Part shown: positions 1 through 9,094 of the stretch, piece after piece
Numbering within the stretch: the stretch's first letter is position 1
Layout of the letters: every line of letters starts with the position of its first letter
From: Comamonas terrae
GTDB lineage: Bacteria > Pseudomonadota > Gammaproteobacteria > Burkholderiales > Burkholderiaceae_C
Direction of reading: 5' to 3'
Assembly: GCF_001544075.1 (NCBI RefSeq)
Contig: NZ_BCNT01000004.1
Span: forward strand, 62,001-126,000
Length of the DNA stretch: 64,000 bases
Position numbers and translations under genes: made by a program
The notes under the pieces: generated by a model
The model's database searches: none
What the model was told of the DNA's origin: nothing
Seen by the model: the letters and a program-made list of their open reading frames with translations, nothing else

Positions 1-104
1 TTGATGACAAATGCCGCCGCGGGCGGTGCCGGCGAACCCCATGTCCAACGCATAGAATCGGTGCGCCGGCCCCTGCCGGTGACCTGTGTCACGGAACAGC
101 ATCT

Positions 105-722
105 ATGAAACTGATCGGCTCCACCTCCAGCGCCTATGTACGCAAAGTCCGCGTCGTGCTGGCAGAAAAGAAGCTGGACTATCAATTCATCGAGGAGAAC
201 CCCTGGGAGGCCGATCGCGCCCCCGGCACCGGCAATCCGCTGGGCAAGGTACCGCGCCTGATCATGGAAGGCACGGAAGCCATCTTTGATTCACGCGTCA
301 TCGTCGAATACCTGGACACGCTGTCGCCAGTCGGCAAGCTGATTCCCGGCACGGGCCGCGAGCGTGCCGAGGTCAAGACCTGGGAAGCGCTGGCCGACGG
401 CCTGCTGGATGCCGGCGCCCTGGCTCGCCTGGAAGCCACCTGGCCCGGCCGCGAGGACGGGCAGCGCTCGCAGGCCTGGATAGACCGGCAGATGGGCAAG
501 ATCCGGGCCGCGCTCAAGGTGATGTCCCAAGGCCTGGGCGACAAGCCCTTCTGCTGCGGCGGCACCCATCTCACGCTGGCCGACATCAGCGTCTGCTGCG
601 CCCTGGCCTGGCTGGATTTCCGCTTCCCCGAGCTGGACTGGCGTGCCGAGCACCCCAATCTGGCGGCCCTGCTGGCCAAGATCGGCGCACGCCCCAGCTT
701 TACCGCCACCGAGCCCCGCTAG
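105..722 (+). CDS. Glutathione S-transferase family protein (YibF-like)
   Basis: A 205-residue protein of normal length for a cytosolic glutathione transferase. The thioredoxin-like N-terminal domain covers about residues 1-75. It has the cis-proline pair VP at 49-50 and the Asp-Ser pair at 62-63 that usually holds the gamma-glutamyl part of glutathione. The all-helical C-terminal domain carries the family's 'LTLADI' N-cap motif. The N-terminus (MKLIGS, then a VRK segment) resembles the YibF type. Glutathione binding is expected from the family, but the electrophile substrate cannot be read from sequence. The ATG at 105 is chosen because the beta-alpha-beta fold begins at once. It is monocistronic, with a strong hairpin terminator just downstream. 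Confidence 0.9.
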   Translation: MKLIGSTSSAYVRKVRVVLAEKKLDYQFIEENPWEADRAPGTGNPLGKVPRLIMEGTEAIFDSRVIVEYLDTLSPVGKLIPGTGRERAEVKTWEALADGLLDAGALARLEATWPGREDGQRSQAWIDRQMGKIRAALKVMSQGLGDKPFCCGGTHLTLADISVCCALAWLDFRFPELDWRAEHPNLAALLAKIGARPSFTATEPR

Positions 723-746
723 GCCACCGCAGGCCATTGCCCAAAG

Positions 747-778
747 AAAAAGGCCACTGGCAGATCAGTGGCCTTTTT
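747..778 (+). terminator. Rho-independent terminator of the glutathione transferase gene
   Basis: A perfect 13-bp stem (AAAAAGGCCACTG / CAGTGGCCTTTTT) closes a 6-nt loop 25 bp after the stop codon and ends in a T run. It is symmetric, but there is no convergent gene close by, so it mainly serves the plus-strand gene. Confidence 0.85.
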
Positions 779-1142
779 GCTGCGTAATAAAAAAGTTGCG
801 AAGCATCCCGAAACGAATTAAGAGAGGGAGGGAGGAGAAGCGCTCCGGGCGGTTCATTGGGCAGACCCAAAGGCTTCGCAACATGAAATCGACTGAGGTG
901 GCCTCCCTGATTCACACCTGATGTTTCGATAGATGCGTCACTTTTGCAGAAGTTCCATAGCCTGGGGGTATCGAATTTGTAACATTTTGAGGAAGCCCTG
1001 TTTCTGCCTGTAGGCCAAATCCGATCATTGCTGCCGGAGCCGCTTGCGGCGGTCCGGCAGGGCTCACTTTTTCATCGCCGGGCCGCCCAAGGATGGAAAG
1101 TGGGGCAGCCCGTACGCCACACACGGTGGAGAGTGCGGGCTG
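779..1142. other. Gene-free gap with inverted repeats; possible small RNA
   Basis: No convincing coding sequence is seen in this gap between the transferase terminator and the end of glnE. Three structures stand out. GTTGCGAAGC at 795-804 is exactly complementary to GCTTCGCAAC at 873-882. Inside that pair lies a small hairpin, TTGGG-CAGA-CCCAA, at 857-870. A GC-rich hairpin at 1031-1060 is followed by a T run at 1068-1072, like a plus-strand terminator with no plus-strand gene before it. The sequence is more AT-rich than its surroundings. A non-coding transcript ending near 1073 is possible but unproven. Confidence 0.4.
1031..1073 (+). terminator. Hairpin plus T run without an upstream plus-strand gene
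   Basis: CTGCCGGA pairs with TCCGGCAG, extended by CCGC/GCGG past one bulged G, and T5 follows within 8 nt. Orientation is plus, yet the nearest genes are glnE (minus, converging) and the already terminated transferase gene. It may end a small RNA from the preceding gap, or block read-through into glnE antisense. Confidence 0.45.
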
Positions 1143-3920
1143 TCAGTTTTCCGCTGCAAACACGGCATTCCATAGCGCCAGCACCGCATCGCGCTGCGCC
1201 GCGGCCTGCTCGGGCGGCAACTGGCCCGAACGCTCGTCCAGCCGCGCCACATGCTGCAGGCGGCGCAGCTCGCGGTAGGCCCTGGCCGCCGCGTGGCCCA
1301 CGCCCGCAGGCAGCAGGCCCGCATCCTCGGCGCGCTGCAGCAGCGCGATGTTGCCCACATTGGCGATCAGCTCGGCATGCGCGGCCGACTGCGACAGCAC
1401 CAGGAACTGCACCGCGAACTCCACGTCCACCATGCCGCCCGGGCTGTGCTTGACGTCGAACAGGCCGCCGCGCACGGGGTGGGCGCTGCGCACGCGCTCG
1501 CGCATGGCCACGATCTCGGCACGCAGGGCGGCCGCATCGCGGGGCGCGGTGATCACGGCCTCGCGCACGGCATCGAAGCGCTCGCGCAGCTTCATGTCCG
1601 TGGGCAGCTGGCCCGGCGGCGGCGGGAAGTCGGGGCTGCCAAGCACGAAGCGGGCACGTGTCATGGCCTGGTGCTCCCACGTCCAGGCGGTATTGCTGCC
1701 GCGCCGCTGCTGGTAGTTCGCATAGGACTCGAAGCTGGTCACCAGCAGGCCGGAGTTGCCGTTGGGGCGCAGCGCGGTGTCGATCTCGAACAGGTCGCCC
1801 TCGCCGGTCTTCACGGTCAGCCAGTTGATGAGCTTGCGCACGAATGCCGCGTAGACCTCGGGCGCGCGCTCGTCCTCGTCGTCGAACACGAAGACGATGT
1901 CCAGGTCGCTGCCGTAGCCCAGCTCCTTGCCCCCGAGCTTGCCGTAGCCGATGATGCCGAACTGCGGCGAATCGCGGTGGCGGTTCTTGAGCCGGGCCCA
2001 GCACCACTGGGCCGTGACGCGCAGGATGCTGTCGGCCAGCGCGCTCAGGTCGTCGGCCACCTGCTCCACGGTGATGCGGCCTTCCACGTCCCGCGCCAGC
2101 GTGCGGAAGACTTCGGCATGGTGGGCGCGGCGCAGCAGGTTGAGCAGGGTCTCGTCGTCGTCCTCGCCCGTGGACTGCAGCGCCGCCAGGCGCAGCGCGA
2201 GCTCGTGCTCGAAGTCGGCAGCGACGAAGCGCTCCTTGAGGATGGCGTCGCTGGCCAGCTCGTCGATCACGCCCGGATGCTGCTGCAGATAGCGCGCGGG
2301 CCAGCGGGCCGCGCCCAGCAGGTGCAGCAGCCGCTCGTGCACGGCCGGGCGCTCCAGCAGCAGCGCCAGATAGCTTTCGCGGCGCAGCAGCGGCTCCAGC
2401 CACTGCAGAAAACGCTTGGCCGCTTCTTCGGACACCTGGCCGCCTTCCACCCATTGGGAGGTGCGCTCCACCAGGCGGAACAGGCGTGTGCGCGCCTCGT
2501 CGCGCAGCCCGGCAATGCGCGCATTGCCGCGCCAGTCGGCCACCTGGCCGGCCAGCGCGGGCGGCAGCAGCTCGATCAGGTCTTCGATCTCGCGCGGCGT
2601 GGGCGCGCTGCCGGCGGCCGTCCTGGCCGTGCCGCAACGGCCATTGCCACATTGCGGCGCATCGCCGCCGAGCAGGGTGTCGAATTCCTGGGCCACCAGT
2701 TCGCGGTGCTCGTCGAGCTGGTGCAGAAAGGCACAGGCATCGGCATAGCCCATGGTCTTCGCGATCCACAGCAGGTCGTCGTCGCGCGTGGGCAGCACAT
2801 GGGTCTGCTGGTCGTCCAGGTACTGGATACGGTGCTCCACCCGGCGCAGGAAGGTGTAGGCCTCGCCCAGGGCCCGGGCGATGTCCTGGCTCATGAGGTC
2901 GGCGCGGGCCAGGCGCTGCAGGGCTTCCAGCGTGGGGCGGCAGCGCAGCTCGGGGAACTGGCCGCCGCGCACTACCTGCAGCAGTTGCACGATGAATTCG
3001 ATCTCGCGTATGCCGCCGCGCGACAGCTTCACGTCGTTGGCGCGCTCCGGATGGCCGGCGCTGCGCTTGGCCGCATGCTCGCGGATCTGGCGGTGCAGCA
3101 CGCGCAGCGCGTCGAACACCGCGTAATCGAGATAGCGGCGGAACACAAAGGGCAGCACCACGCCGCGCAAGGCCTGGACATTGGGCGACTGTATGCAGGC
3201 CAAGGGAGCCACGACGCGGCTCTTGAGCCAGGCAAAGCGCTCCCACTCGCGGCCGTGGATCTGCAGGTATTCCTCCAGCGAGGCCAGCGACACCGCGGCC
3301 GCGCCGGAATTGCCGTTGGGCCGCAAGGCCAGGTCCACGCGAAAGACGAAGCCGTGCTCCGTGGTGTCGCCGATCAGGCTGTAGATGCCCTTGACGACGC
3401 GCGCGAAGTACTCGTGGTTGGAGATGACGCCGCGGCCGTCGCTCTGGCCTGCCGTCTCGCCGTCATGCTCGTAAACATAGATCAGGTCGATGTCGCTGGA
3501 GACATTGAGCTCGCGCGCGCCGAGCTTGCCCATGCCGATCACCCACAGCTGCACGGGCTGGCCGTCCGGACCCCGGGGAGCCCCATGGCGGGCATCCAGG
3601 TCGGCGCGCGCCTGGGCGCAGGCCCGGTCCAGCGCCAGCTCGGCCAGCTCGGTCACGGCGCGGGTCACCACGTCCAGCGGCGCCTGCTGCTCGCAGTCGA
3701 GCACCATGGCGCGTTCCACCACCAGCTGGCGCAGCACGCGCAGGCTGGCCGACAGATCCATTCCGCGCTGCCGCAGGCCGGCCAGGGCCTGCTCCATCAG
3801 CGCCTTGTCAGGCGCGCCGGGCGGCAGCACATCGAACCAGCTGTCATACCGGCGATGCAGGCGCTGGTAAAAGCGTGAATACCGGGCCGAGGAAGAAACA
3901 TTCACGGCGTTATCTGCCAT
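1143..3920 (-). CDS. glnE: Bifunctional glutamine synthetase adenylyltransferase/adenylyl-removing enzyme
   Basis: GlnE adds AMP to glutamine synthetase or removes it, in response to PII and glutamine. The 925-residue chain has the normal two-lobed layout. The N-terminal deadenylylating nucleotidyltransferase domain has GMGKLG...SSDIDLIY near residues 128-150. The C-terminal adenylylating domain has GYGKLG...GSDLDIVF near 650-675. The paired catalytic aspartates are intact in both. The start MADNAVN gives a complete N-terminal helical region. It is divergent from the YhdP-like gene, with about 130 bp between the starts for both promoters. The long open frames on the opposite strand are high-GC shadows. 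Confidence 0.97.
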   Translation of the reverse strand: MADNAVNVSSSARYSRFYQRLHRRYDSWFDVLPPGAPDKALMEQALAGLRQRGMDLSASLRVLRQLVVERAMVLDCEQQAPLDVVTRAVTELAELALDRACAQARADLDARHGAPRGPDGQPVQLWVIGMGKLGARELNVSSDIDLIYVYEHDGETAGQSDGRGVISNHEYFARVVKGIYSLIGDTTEHGFVFRVDLALRPNGNSGAAAVSLASLEEYLQIHGREWERFAWLKSRVVAPLACIQSPNVQALRGVVLPFVFRRYLDYAVFDALRVLHRQIREHAAKRSAGHPERANDVKLSRGGIREIEFIVQLLQVVRGGQFPELRCRPTLEALQRLARADLMSQDIARALGEAYTFLRRVEHRIQYLDDQQTHVLPTRDDDLLWIAKTMGYADACAFLHQLDEHRELVAQEFDTLLGGDAPQCGNGRCGTARTAAGSAPTPREIEDLIELLPPALAGQVADWRGNARIAGLRDEARTRLFRLVERTSQWVEGGQVSEEAAKRFLQWLEPLLRRESYLALLLERPAVHERLLHLLGAARWPARYLQQHPGVIDELASDAILKERFVAADFEHELALRLAALQSTGEDDDETLLNLLRRAHHAEVFRTLARDVEGRITVEQVADDLSALADSILRVTAQWCWARLKNRHRDSPQFGIIGYGKLGGKELGYGSDLDIVFVFDDEDERAPEVYAAFVRKLINWLTVKTGEGDLFEIDTALRPNGNSGLLVTSFESYANYQQRRGSNTAWTWEHQAMTRARFVLGSPDFPPPPGQLPTDMKLRERFDAVREAVITAPRDAAALRAEIVAMRERVRSAHPVRGGLFDVKHSPGGMVDVEFAVQFLVLSQSAAHAELIANVGNIALLQRAEDAGLLPAGVGHAAARAYRELRRLQHVARLDERSGQLPPEQAAAQRDAVLALWNAVFAAEN

Positions 3921-4052
3921 TGCTTACTTTTGTGGATTGCATACCGACCGCAAAAACATGACCGCAGCTTGCATCGGCGGGGCGGCAACCGATGGTTACC
4001 ACTTGTGCCTTCGGGGGGAAGGTCATAATTCCAGCCATTGCTTGAGCCACAG

Positions 4053-7000
4053 ATGATCGAACCGAAACCGCACCCGACTCGCCTGATCCACAGGCTGGCC
4101 AGCTTGGCACGGTGGTCTTTGGGACTGGTCCTGGCCTTGTGGCTGGCCGCCGCCACCGTGTGGGCAGGGCTCCATCTCTGGATTGTGCCGCGAATCAGCG
4201 AATGGCGCCCCGAGCTGCAGTCCCTGGCCTCACGCGCTCTGGGTATACCTGTGACCATCGAAGCCCTGGCGGCCCGCCGCGACGGGCTGGTGCCCACCTT
4301 CGAGCTCACCGACGTGGTGCTGCACGACCCGGCCAACGGCGGCAAGGCCTTGCACCTGGCCAGGGTGGTGGTGGCCGTCTCGGCCCGCTCGCTGCTCACG
4401 CTGGGCGTGGAGCAGATCTATGTGGAAGCCCCCGAGCTGACCGTGCGGCGCGCGCCGGACGGTCAGATTTTCGTGGCAGGCATTGCGGTCACCGCCAGCG
4501 GTTCCGACAAGAACAACCATGCGGACTGGTTTCTGTCCCAGCCCGAGATTGCGCTGCGCCGCGGTTCGGTGCAATGGATCGACGAAAAGCTCCAGGCCCC
4601 GCCGCTTGCGCTGCACGATGTGGATCTGGTGCTGCGCAACAAGGGCTGGAGCCACTCGCTGCGCCTGGATGCCACGCCGCCCGAAGCCTGGGGCCACCGC
4701 TTCAGCCTGATGGGGCGCTTCAGGGAACCCCTGCTTTCCGTGCACGAGGGGCGGATCGAGCGCTGGAGCGGCCAGGCCTTCATGGACTTTGCGCAGGTAG
4801 ACCTGTCCCAGCTCGGGCAGTACCTGGAGCCCCAGGACTGGAAGCTGCAGCAGGGCAAGGGCTCGGTGCGCGCCTGGGTGGAAGTCAGCCGCGGCCAGCC
4901 GGTGGGCACGGTGGCCGACCTGGCCATCGAGGCGCTGCAGCTGCAGTGGAAGGACAAGCCCCAGCCGCTGCAGCTGCAATCGCTGCATGGCCGCCTTAGC
5001 GCCAGAAGCCAGGACGGCTACCAGCTGGCCGTCCAGGGCCTGAGCTTCACCACGGGCGACGGCCTGCACTGGCCACGCGGCGACTTCAATCTCCGCTACC
5101 AGCCCACGGGGGCTTCCGAGCAAGGGCCGCAGGGCGAGCGCGGCGAATTGCGCGCCGACGGCCTGGACCTGGCCATTGCCTCCCAGGTGCTGCGCCGGCT
5201 GCCCGTTCCCCAGGCCCTGCAGACGCAGCTGCAGGCCCTGGCACCCTCGGGCCGGCTGCACCAGCTGCAGCTGTCCTGGCGCGGCCCCGTCGATACACCC
5301 ACCCATTACAAGGCCTCGGGCCAATTCGAGCAGCTGGAGCTGCGCGGCCAGCCGTCGGACCAGGGCCCCGGGCACACCGGCGTTCCGGGCTTCCAGGGCG
5401 TTTCGGGCCAGTTCGCCTTCGACCAGGACAGCGGCCGTGCCCGGATCGGGCGGGCAAGCCAGGGTCCGCAGGCCGTGCTGAGCTTTCCCGGTGTCTTCGA
5501 AGATCCCGACATCCCCCTGGACGAGCTCGATGCCACCGTGCAGTGGCAGCTGCAGGGACAGGGCAAGGACCGGACGATCAAGGTACAGGTGCCGCAGCTG
5601 CGCTTTGCCAACGACGATACGGCGGGCCAGCTCCAGGCCCGATGGCAGACCGGCGCCGGCACCGCGGCCGAGCCCCGCTTCCCCGGCCTGCTGGAGCTGC
5701 AGGGCCAGCTCGGCCGGGCCAATGGCGCGCGCATCCATCGCTACCTGCCTCTGGAAGTGGGCGACGATGCGCGCCGCTATGTGCGCGAGGCCGTCACGGC
5801 CGGCCAGGCCAGTGCGGTGAACTTCAGGGTCAGAGGCGACCTCGAGCATTTCCCGTTCGACAAGGCACACCAGGGCAGCCCAAAAGGCAGCGCCAGAGGC
5901 GACTTCCATGTCGAGGCCCGGGTGCACGACGTGCACTACCAGTATGTGCCAGCCTATCTGCTGTCGCCGGGCGAAAAGCCCTGGCCTGCCCTGACCCAGC
6001 TCACAGGGGAGCTGGTCTTCGACAAGAATTCCATGCATGTGCGCAAGGCCAGGGGCATGCTGGGCGGCAGCGCCGTGGCGCTGGACGATGCGCAGGCCGC
6101 CGTGGACGACTGGAACCAGACCGAGGTCGAAGTCCAGGCCCGGGCCCACGGCCCGCTGGGCGACATGCTGGCCATCGTCCAGGCTTCCGCGCTGTCGGCC
6201 CTTACCGAACACGCACTCGATGAAAGCCGTGGCGACGGACCGGCGAAACTGGCGCTCAAGCTGCATCTGCCGACGGCGCACATGCAGCGCAGCAAGATCA
6301 GCGGCGCGGTGGAGCTGAACGGCAACTCCATCCAGCTCATGCCCGAGGTCCCCCTGCTGAGCCAGGCGCGCGGCACCGTGCAGTTTTCCGAGACGGGCTT
6401 CAATCTGACCGGCGTGCAGGCCAGGGCGCTGGGCGGCGCCGTGAGGATCGAAGGCGGCATGAAGCCCGCAGCCAACGCTGCCGCCGGCAGCTCCACACCC
6501 ATTCAGATCCAGGTACAGGGCCTGGCTACGGCCAAGGGCCTTCAGGAAGCCAGGGAGCTGGGGCCCTTCGCCCGCATGGCGAAGCATCTGCAGGGCCAGG
6601 CCCGCTACAGCCTGCAGCTGAACATCCACAAGGCCACGGAATTCACGTTCCAGAGCGATCTGCAGGGCATGGGCCTGCAATTGCCGGCGCCGCTGGGCAA
6701 GCCGGTCCAGGAAACGCTGCCGGTGCGCATCAGCCGCCGCCTGCTGTCTGCCGAAGCGGACCAGCTCAGCGTGCAATGGGGCAACGCAGGTGCCGCAATG
6801 ATCGACAGGAAACTGCAGGACGGCGGTGCCCAGGTGCAGCGCGGCAGCTATGTGCTCGCCCCGGGAGCCCAGGCCGACGCCGGCAAGCTGCCCCCGCAGG
6901 GCTTGGCGGCGCGCATGGAGCAACCCCGGCTGGACGTGGACGCCTGGACCGATCTGCTGCAGGACCTGGCCGGCGAAAGCCCCACCGCCGCCGACAGCGG

Positions 7001-8282
7001 CAAGCCCGGCAGCGCGATGGACGACATGCGCCAGTACCTGCCGCAGCAGCTGGAGCTCAAGGCCGGCGAACTCCGGCTGCACGGCCGCCAGCTGCACGAT
7101 GTCGCCGTGCTGACCAGCCATGCCGGCAAGGCCTGGAGCAGCCAGATCACCGCGCGCGAACTGGCAGGTACCATCGAATACCGCGAGGGCTCGCCGCAGG
7201 AGCCCGCGGGCCAGCTCATCGCCAGGCTCTCGCGCCTGACCATTCCCGATGCGGAAAGCGGCCTCGACCTCGTCAACGAGCAGGATGCCGCGGTACGCGA
7301 GCTGCCGGCGCTGCAGATCTCCGTGGACGATTTCCGCCTGGGCGCCCGCTCGCTCGGTCACCTGGAAGTGCAGGCACGCAACCAGTTGCTGCCCGGTAGC
7401 ACAGGCCAGAGCTCGGGGGTCCGCCAGTGGCAGCTGTCGCGCTTCGACATCAGCACGGCCGAGGCGAGCCTGACGGCCAACGGCCAATGGTCGATACGCT
7501 ATGGCGACAAGGCCCATCCCGGCGATACCCAGCTGCACTTCCGGCTGGCGCTGCGCGACGTCGGGCAGCTGCTGAGGCGCTTCGACATGCCCGGCGTGGT
7601 CGCCAACGGCCAGGGCAGCCTGCAGGGCGACATCGCCTGGTCGGGCTCACCCATCACGCCCGACTTCAGGACCATGTCCGGCACCGTCCATGTGGATGTG
7701 CAGAAGGGCCAGTTCCTCAAGGCGGATCCCGGCCTGGCCAAGCTGCTGGGCGTGCTGAGCCTGCAGGCCCTGCCGCGGCGCCTCACGCTGGACTTCCGCG
7801 ACGTCTTCCGCAACGGTTTTTCGTTCGACTTCATGCGCGGCGACGTGCAGATCCAGAAAGGCATGGCCCGCACCAACAACATGCAGATGAAGGGCGTCAA
7901 TGCCGCCGTGCTGATGGAAGGCTCGGCCGACATCGACAAGGAAACCCAGGACCTGCATGTCGTGGTGGTGCCCGAAATCAATGCCATGACCGCCTCGCTG
8001 GTGGCAACCGCCATCAACCCCGTGGTGGGCCTGAGCAGCTTCCTGGCCCAGATGATCCTGCGCGGCCCGCTGATCGCGGCCAATACCAAGGAATTCCAGA
8101 TCCGCGGCAGCTGGGACGACCCGCAGGTGGTGGAACTGCCGCGCCGTGCCTTGAAGAAGGGAGCGGCCAACGGTTCCCCTCTGGACGAATCGGGCAGCAA
8201 TGCGAAGATGCCCGAGCCGGGACGGCCCGCCGCCGAAACCCCGGCCAGCCCCGCCGGTACCGAAGCCAAGGAGAACCCATGA
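4053..8282 (+). CDS. YhdP-like AsmA-superfamily envelope protein (TIGR02099 type)
   Basis: A 1409-residue protein with one N-terminal membrane anchor at about residues 15-40 and a huge repetitive beta-rich periplasmic part. The C-terminal AsmA/DUF3971-like region has the motifs LLGVLSLQALPRR and VVVPEINAMTASLV. Family members such as E. coli YhdP are bridge-like proteins implicated in moving phospholipid between inner and outer membranes. That role is family knowledge, not proof here. The ATG at 4053 is preferred over the in-frame TTG 15 bp upstream. Its stop overlaps the start of the next gene (ATGA), so it heads an operon with the amidase and the sensor kinase. Confidence 0.9.
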   Translation: MIEPKPHPTRLIHRLASLARWSLGLVLALWLAAATVWAGLHLWIVPRISEWRPELQSLASRALGIPVTIEALAARRDGLVPTFELTDVVLHDPANGGKALHLARVVVAVSARSLLTLGVEQIYVEAPELTVRRAPDGQIFVAGIAVTASGSDKNNHADWFLSQPEIALRRGSVQWIDEKLQAPPLALHDVDLVLRNKGWSHSLRLDATPPEAWGHRFSLMGRFREPLLSVHEGRIERWSGQAFMDFAQVDLSQLGQYLEPQDWKLQQGKGSVRAWVEVSRGQPVGTVADLAIEALQLQWKDKPQPLQLQSLHGRLSARSQDGYQLAVQGLSFTTGDGLHWPRGDFNLRYQPTGASEQGPQGERGELRADGLDLAIASQVLRRLPVPQALQTQLQALAPSGRLHQLQLSWRGPVDTPTHYKASGQFEQLELRGQPSDQGPGHTGVPGFQGVSGQFAFDQDSGRARIGRASQGPQAVLSFPGVFEDPDIPLDELDATVQWQLQGQGKDRTIKVQVPQLRFANDDTAGQLQARWQTGAGTAAEPRFPGLLELQGQLGRANGARIHRYLPLEVGDDARRYVREAVTAGQASAVNFRVRGDLEHFPFDKAHQGSPKGSARGDFHVEARVHDVHYQYVPAYLLSPGEKPWPALTQLTGELVFDKNSMHVRKARGMLGGSAVALDDAQAAVDDWNQTEVEVQARAHGPLGDMLAIVQASALSALTEHALDESRGDGPAKLALKLHLPTAHMQRSKISGAVELNGNSIQLMPEVPLLSQARGTVQFSETGFNLTGVQARALGGAVRIEGGMKPAANAAAGSSTPIQIQVQGLATAKGLQEARELGPFARMAKHLQGQARYSLQLNIHKATEFTFQSDLQGMGLQLPAPLGKPVQETLPVRISRRLLSAEADQLSVQWGNAGAAMIDRKLQDGGAQVQRGSYVLAPGAQADAGKLPPQGLAARMEQPRLDVDAWTDLLQDLAGESPTAADSGKPGSAMDDMRQYLPQQLELKAGELRLHGRQLHDVAVLTSHAGKAWSSQITARELAGTIEYREGSPQEPAGQLIARLSRLTIPDAESGLDLVNEQDAAVRELPALQISVDDFRLGARSLGHLEVQARNQLLPGSTGQSSGVRQWQLSRFDISTAEASLTANGQWSIRYGDKAHPGDTQLHFRLALRDVGQLLRRFDMPGVVANGQGSLQGDIAWSGSPITPDFRTMSGTVHVDVQKGQFLKADPGLAKLLGVLSLQALPRRLTLDFRDVFRNGFSFDFMRGDVQIQKGMARTNNMQMKGVNAAVLMEGSADIDKETQDLHVVVVPEINAMTASLVATAINPVVGLSSFLAQMILRGPLIAANTKEFQIRGSWDDPQVVELPRRALKKGAANGSPLDESGSNAKMPEPGRPAAETPASPAGTEAKENP

Positions 8283-9094
8283 AGATTGCAGCCCTACAAA
8301 TGGTGTCCGGCCTGGATGTCCAGCGCAACCTGGCGCAGGCCAGGCTGTTGATACAGCAGGCGGCCGCGCTGGGGGCCGAACTCGTGGCCCTGCCCGAATA
8401 TTTCTGTGCCATGGGGCGACGGGACACGGACAAGCTTGCCGTGCGCGAGAGCTTCGGCCAGGGCCCGATCCAGGATTTTCTGGCCCAGGCCGCACGCGAA
8501 CTGCAGCTGTGGGTGCTGGGAGGCACCGTGCCGCTGGCTGCCGATGACGACGGCCATGCGCTCAACAGCAGCCTGCTGTTTTCGCCGCAGGGCGAGTGCG
8601 CGGCGCGCTACGACAAGATCCACCTGTTCCATTTCGAGAACGGCAAGGAGCGCTACGAGGAGGCTGCTACCGTGCAGGCCGGCAGCCGGCCCGTGGTCTG
8701 CGACGTACGGGCGCGCAGCGGCGAAGTCTGGCGCCTGGGGCTGAGCGTCTGCTACGACCTGCGCTTTCCGGAGCTCTACCGCGCGCTCAGCGCCCAGGGG
8801 GCCGATGTGCTGCTGGTGCCCAGCGCCTTCACCCACACCACGGGCCAGGCCCACTGGGAAACGCTGCTGCGCGCCCGCGCCGTGGAGAACCTCGCCTATG
8901 TGCTGGCGCCCGGACAGGGCGGCGTGCACGAGAACGGCCGGCGCACCTGGGGCCACAGCATGCTGGTCGACCCCTGGGGCGAGGTGCAGGCACTGCAGGC
9001 CTGCGGCCCCGGCATTGCCCTGGGCGAGCTGAGCCATGAACGCCTGCGGCAATTGCGGCAACAATTGCCGGCTTTGACCCATCGCGTGCTGTGA
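8279..9094 (+). CDS. Carbon-nitrogen hydrolase (nitrilase superfamily, Nit/omega-amidase-like)
   Basis: A 271-residue nitrilase-fold hydrolase with the full catalytic triad: Glu40 (LPEYF), Lys113 (YDKIHLF) and Cys158 (SVCYDLRFPELYR). The CYDLRFPE context is typical of the Nit1/Nit2 branch, which hydrolyses deaminated glutathione or omega-amides such as 2-oxoglutaramate, rather than of true nitrilases. The substrate is therefore an inference. The ATG at 8279 overlaps the upstream stop (ATGA), and the stop codon overlaps the GTG start of the kinase gene (GTGA). Translational coupling along all three genes is likely. Confidence 0.93.
   Translation: MKIAALQMVSGLDVQRNLAQARLLIQQAAALGAELVALPEYFCAMGRRDTDKLAVRESFGQGPIQDFLAQAARELQLWVLGGTVPLAADDDGHALNSSLLFSPQGECAARYDKIHLFHFENGKERYEEAATVQAGSRPVVCDVRARSGEVWRLGLSVCYDLRFPELYRALSAQGADVLLVPSAFTHTTGQAHWETLLRARAVENLAYVLAPGQGGVHENGRRTWGHSMLVDPWGEVQALQACGPGIALGELSHERLRQLRQQLPALTHRVL

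Noticed and set aside
1-42. A minus-strand ATG at position 42 opening a frame off the left edge (MGFAGTARGG)
   Set aside because: Only 14 codons are visible and nothing can be recognised. It may be the start of a divergent gene but cannot be supported.
1251-3878. A long open frame (875 codons) antisense to glnE
   Set aside because: It is His/Gln/Ala/Gly-rich low-complexity protein with no domain, and lies exactly opposite a fully conserved enzyme gene. High-GC codon use leaves antisense frames open.
4038-4052. TTG start 15 bp upstream of the YhdP-like ATG
   Set aside because: It adds only five residues without a better ribosome site; the ATG at 4053 is simpler.
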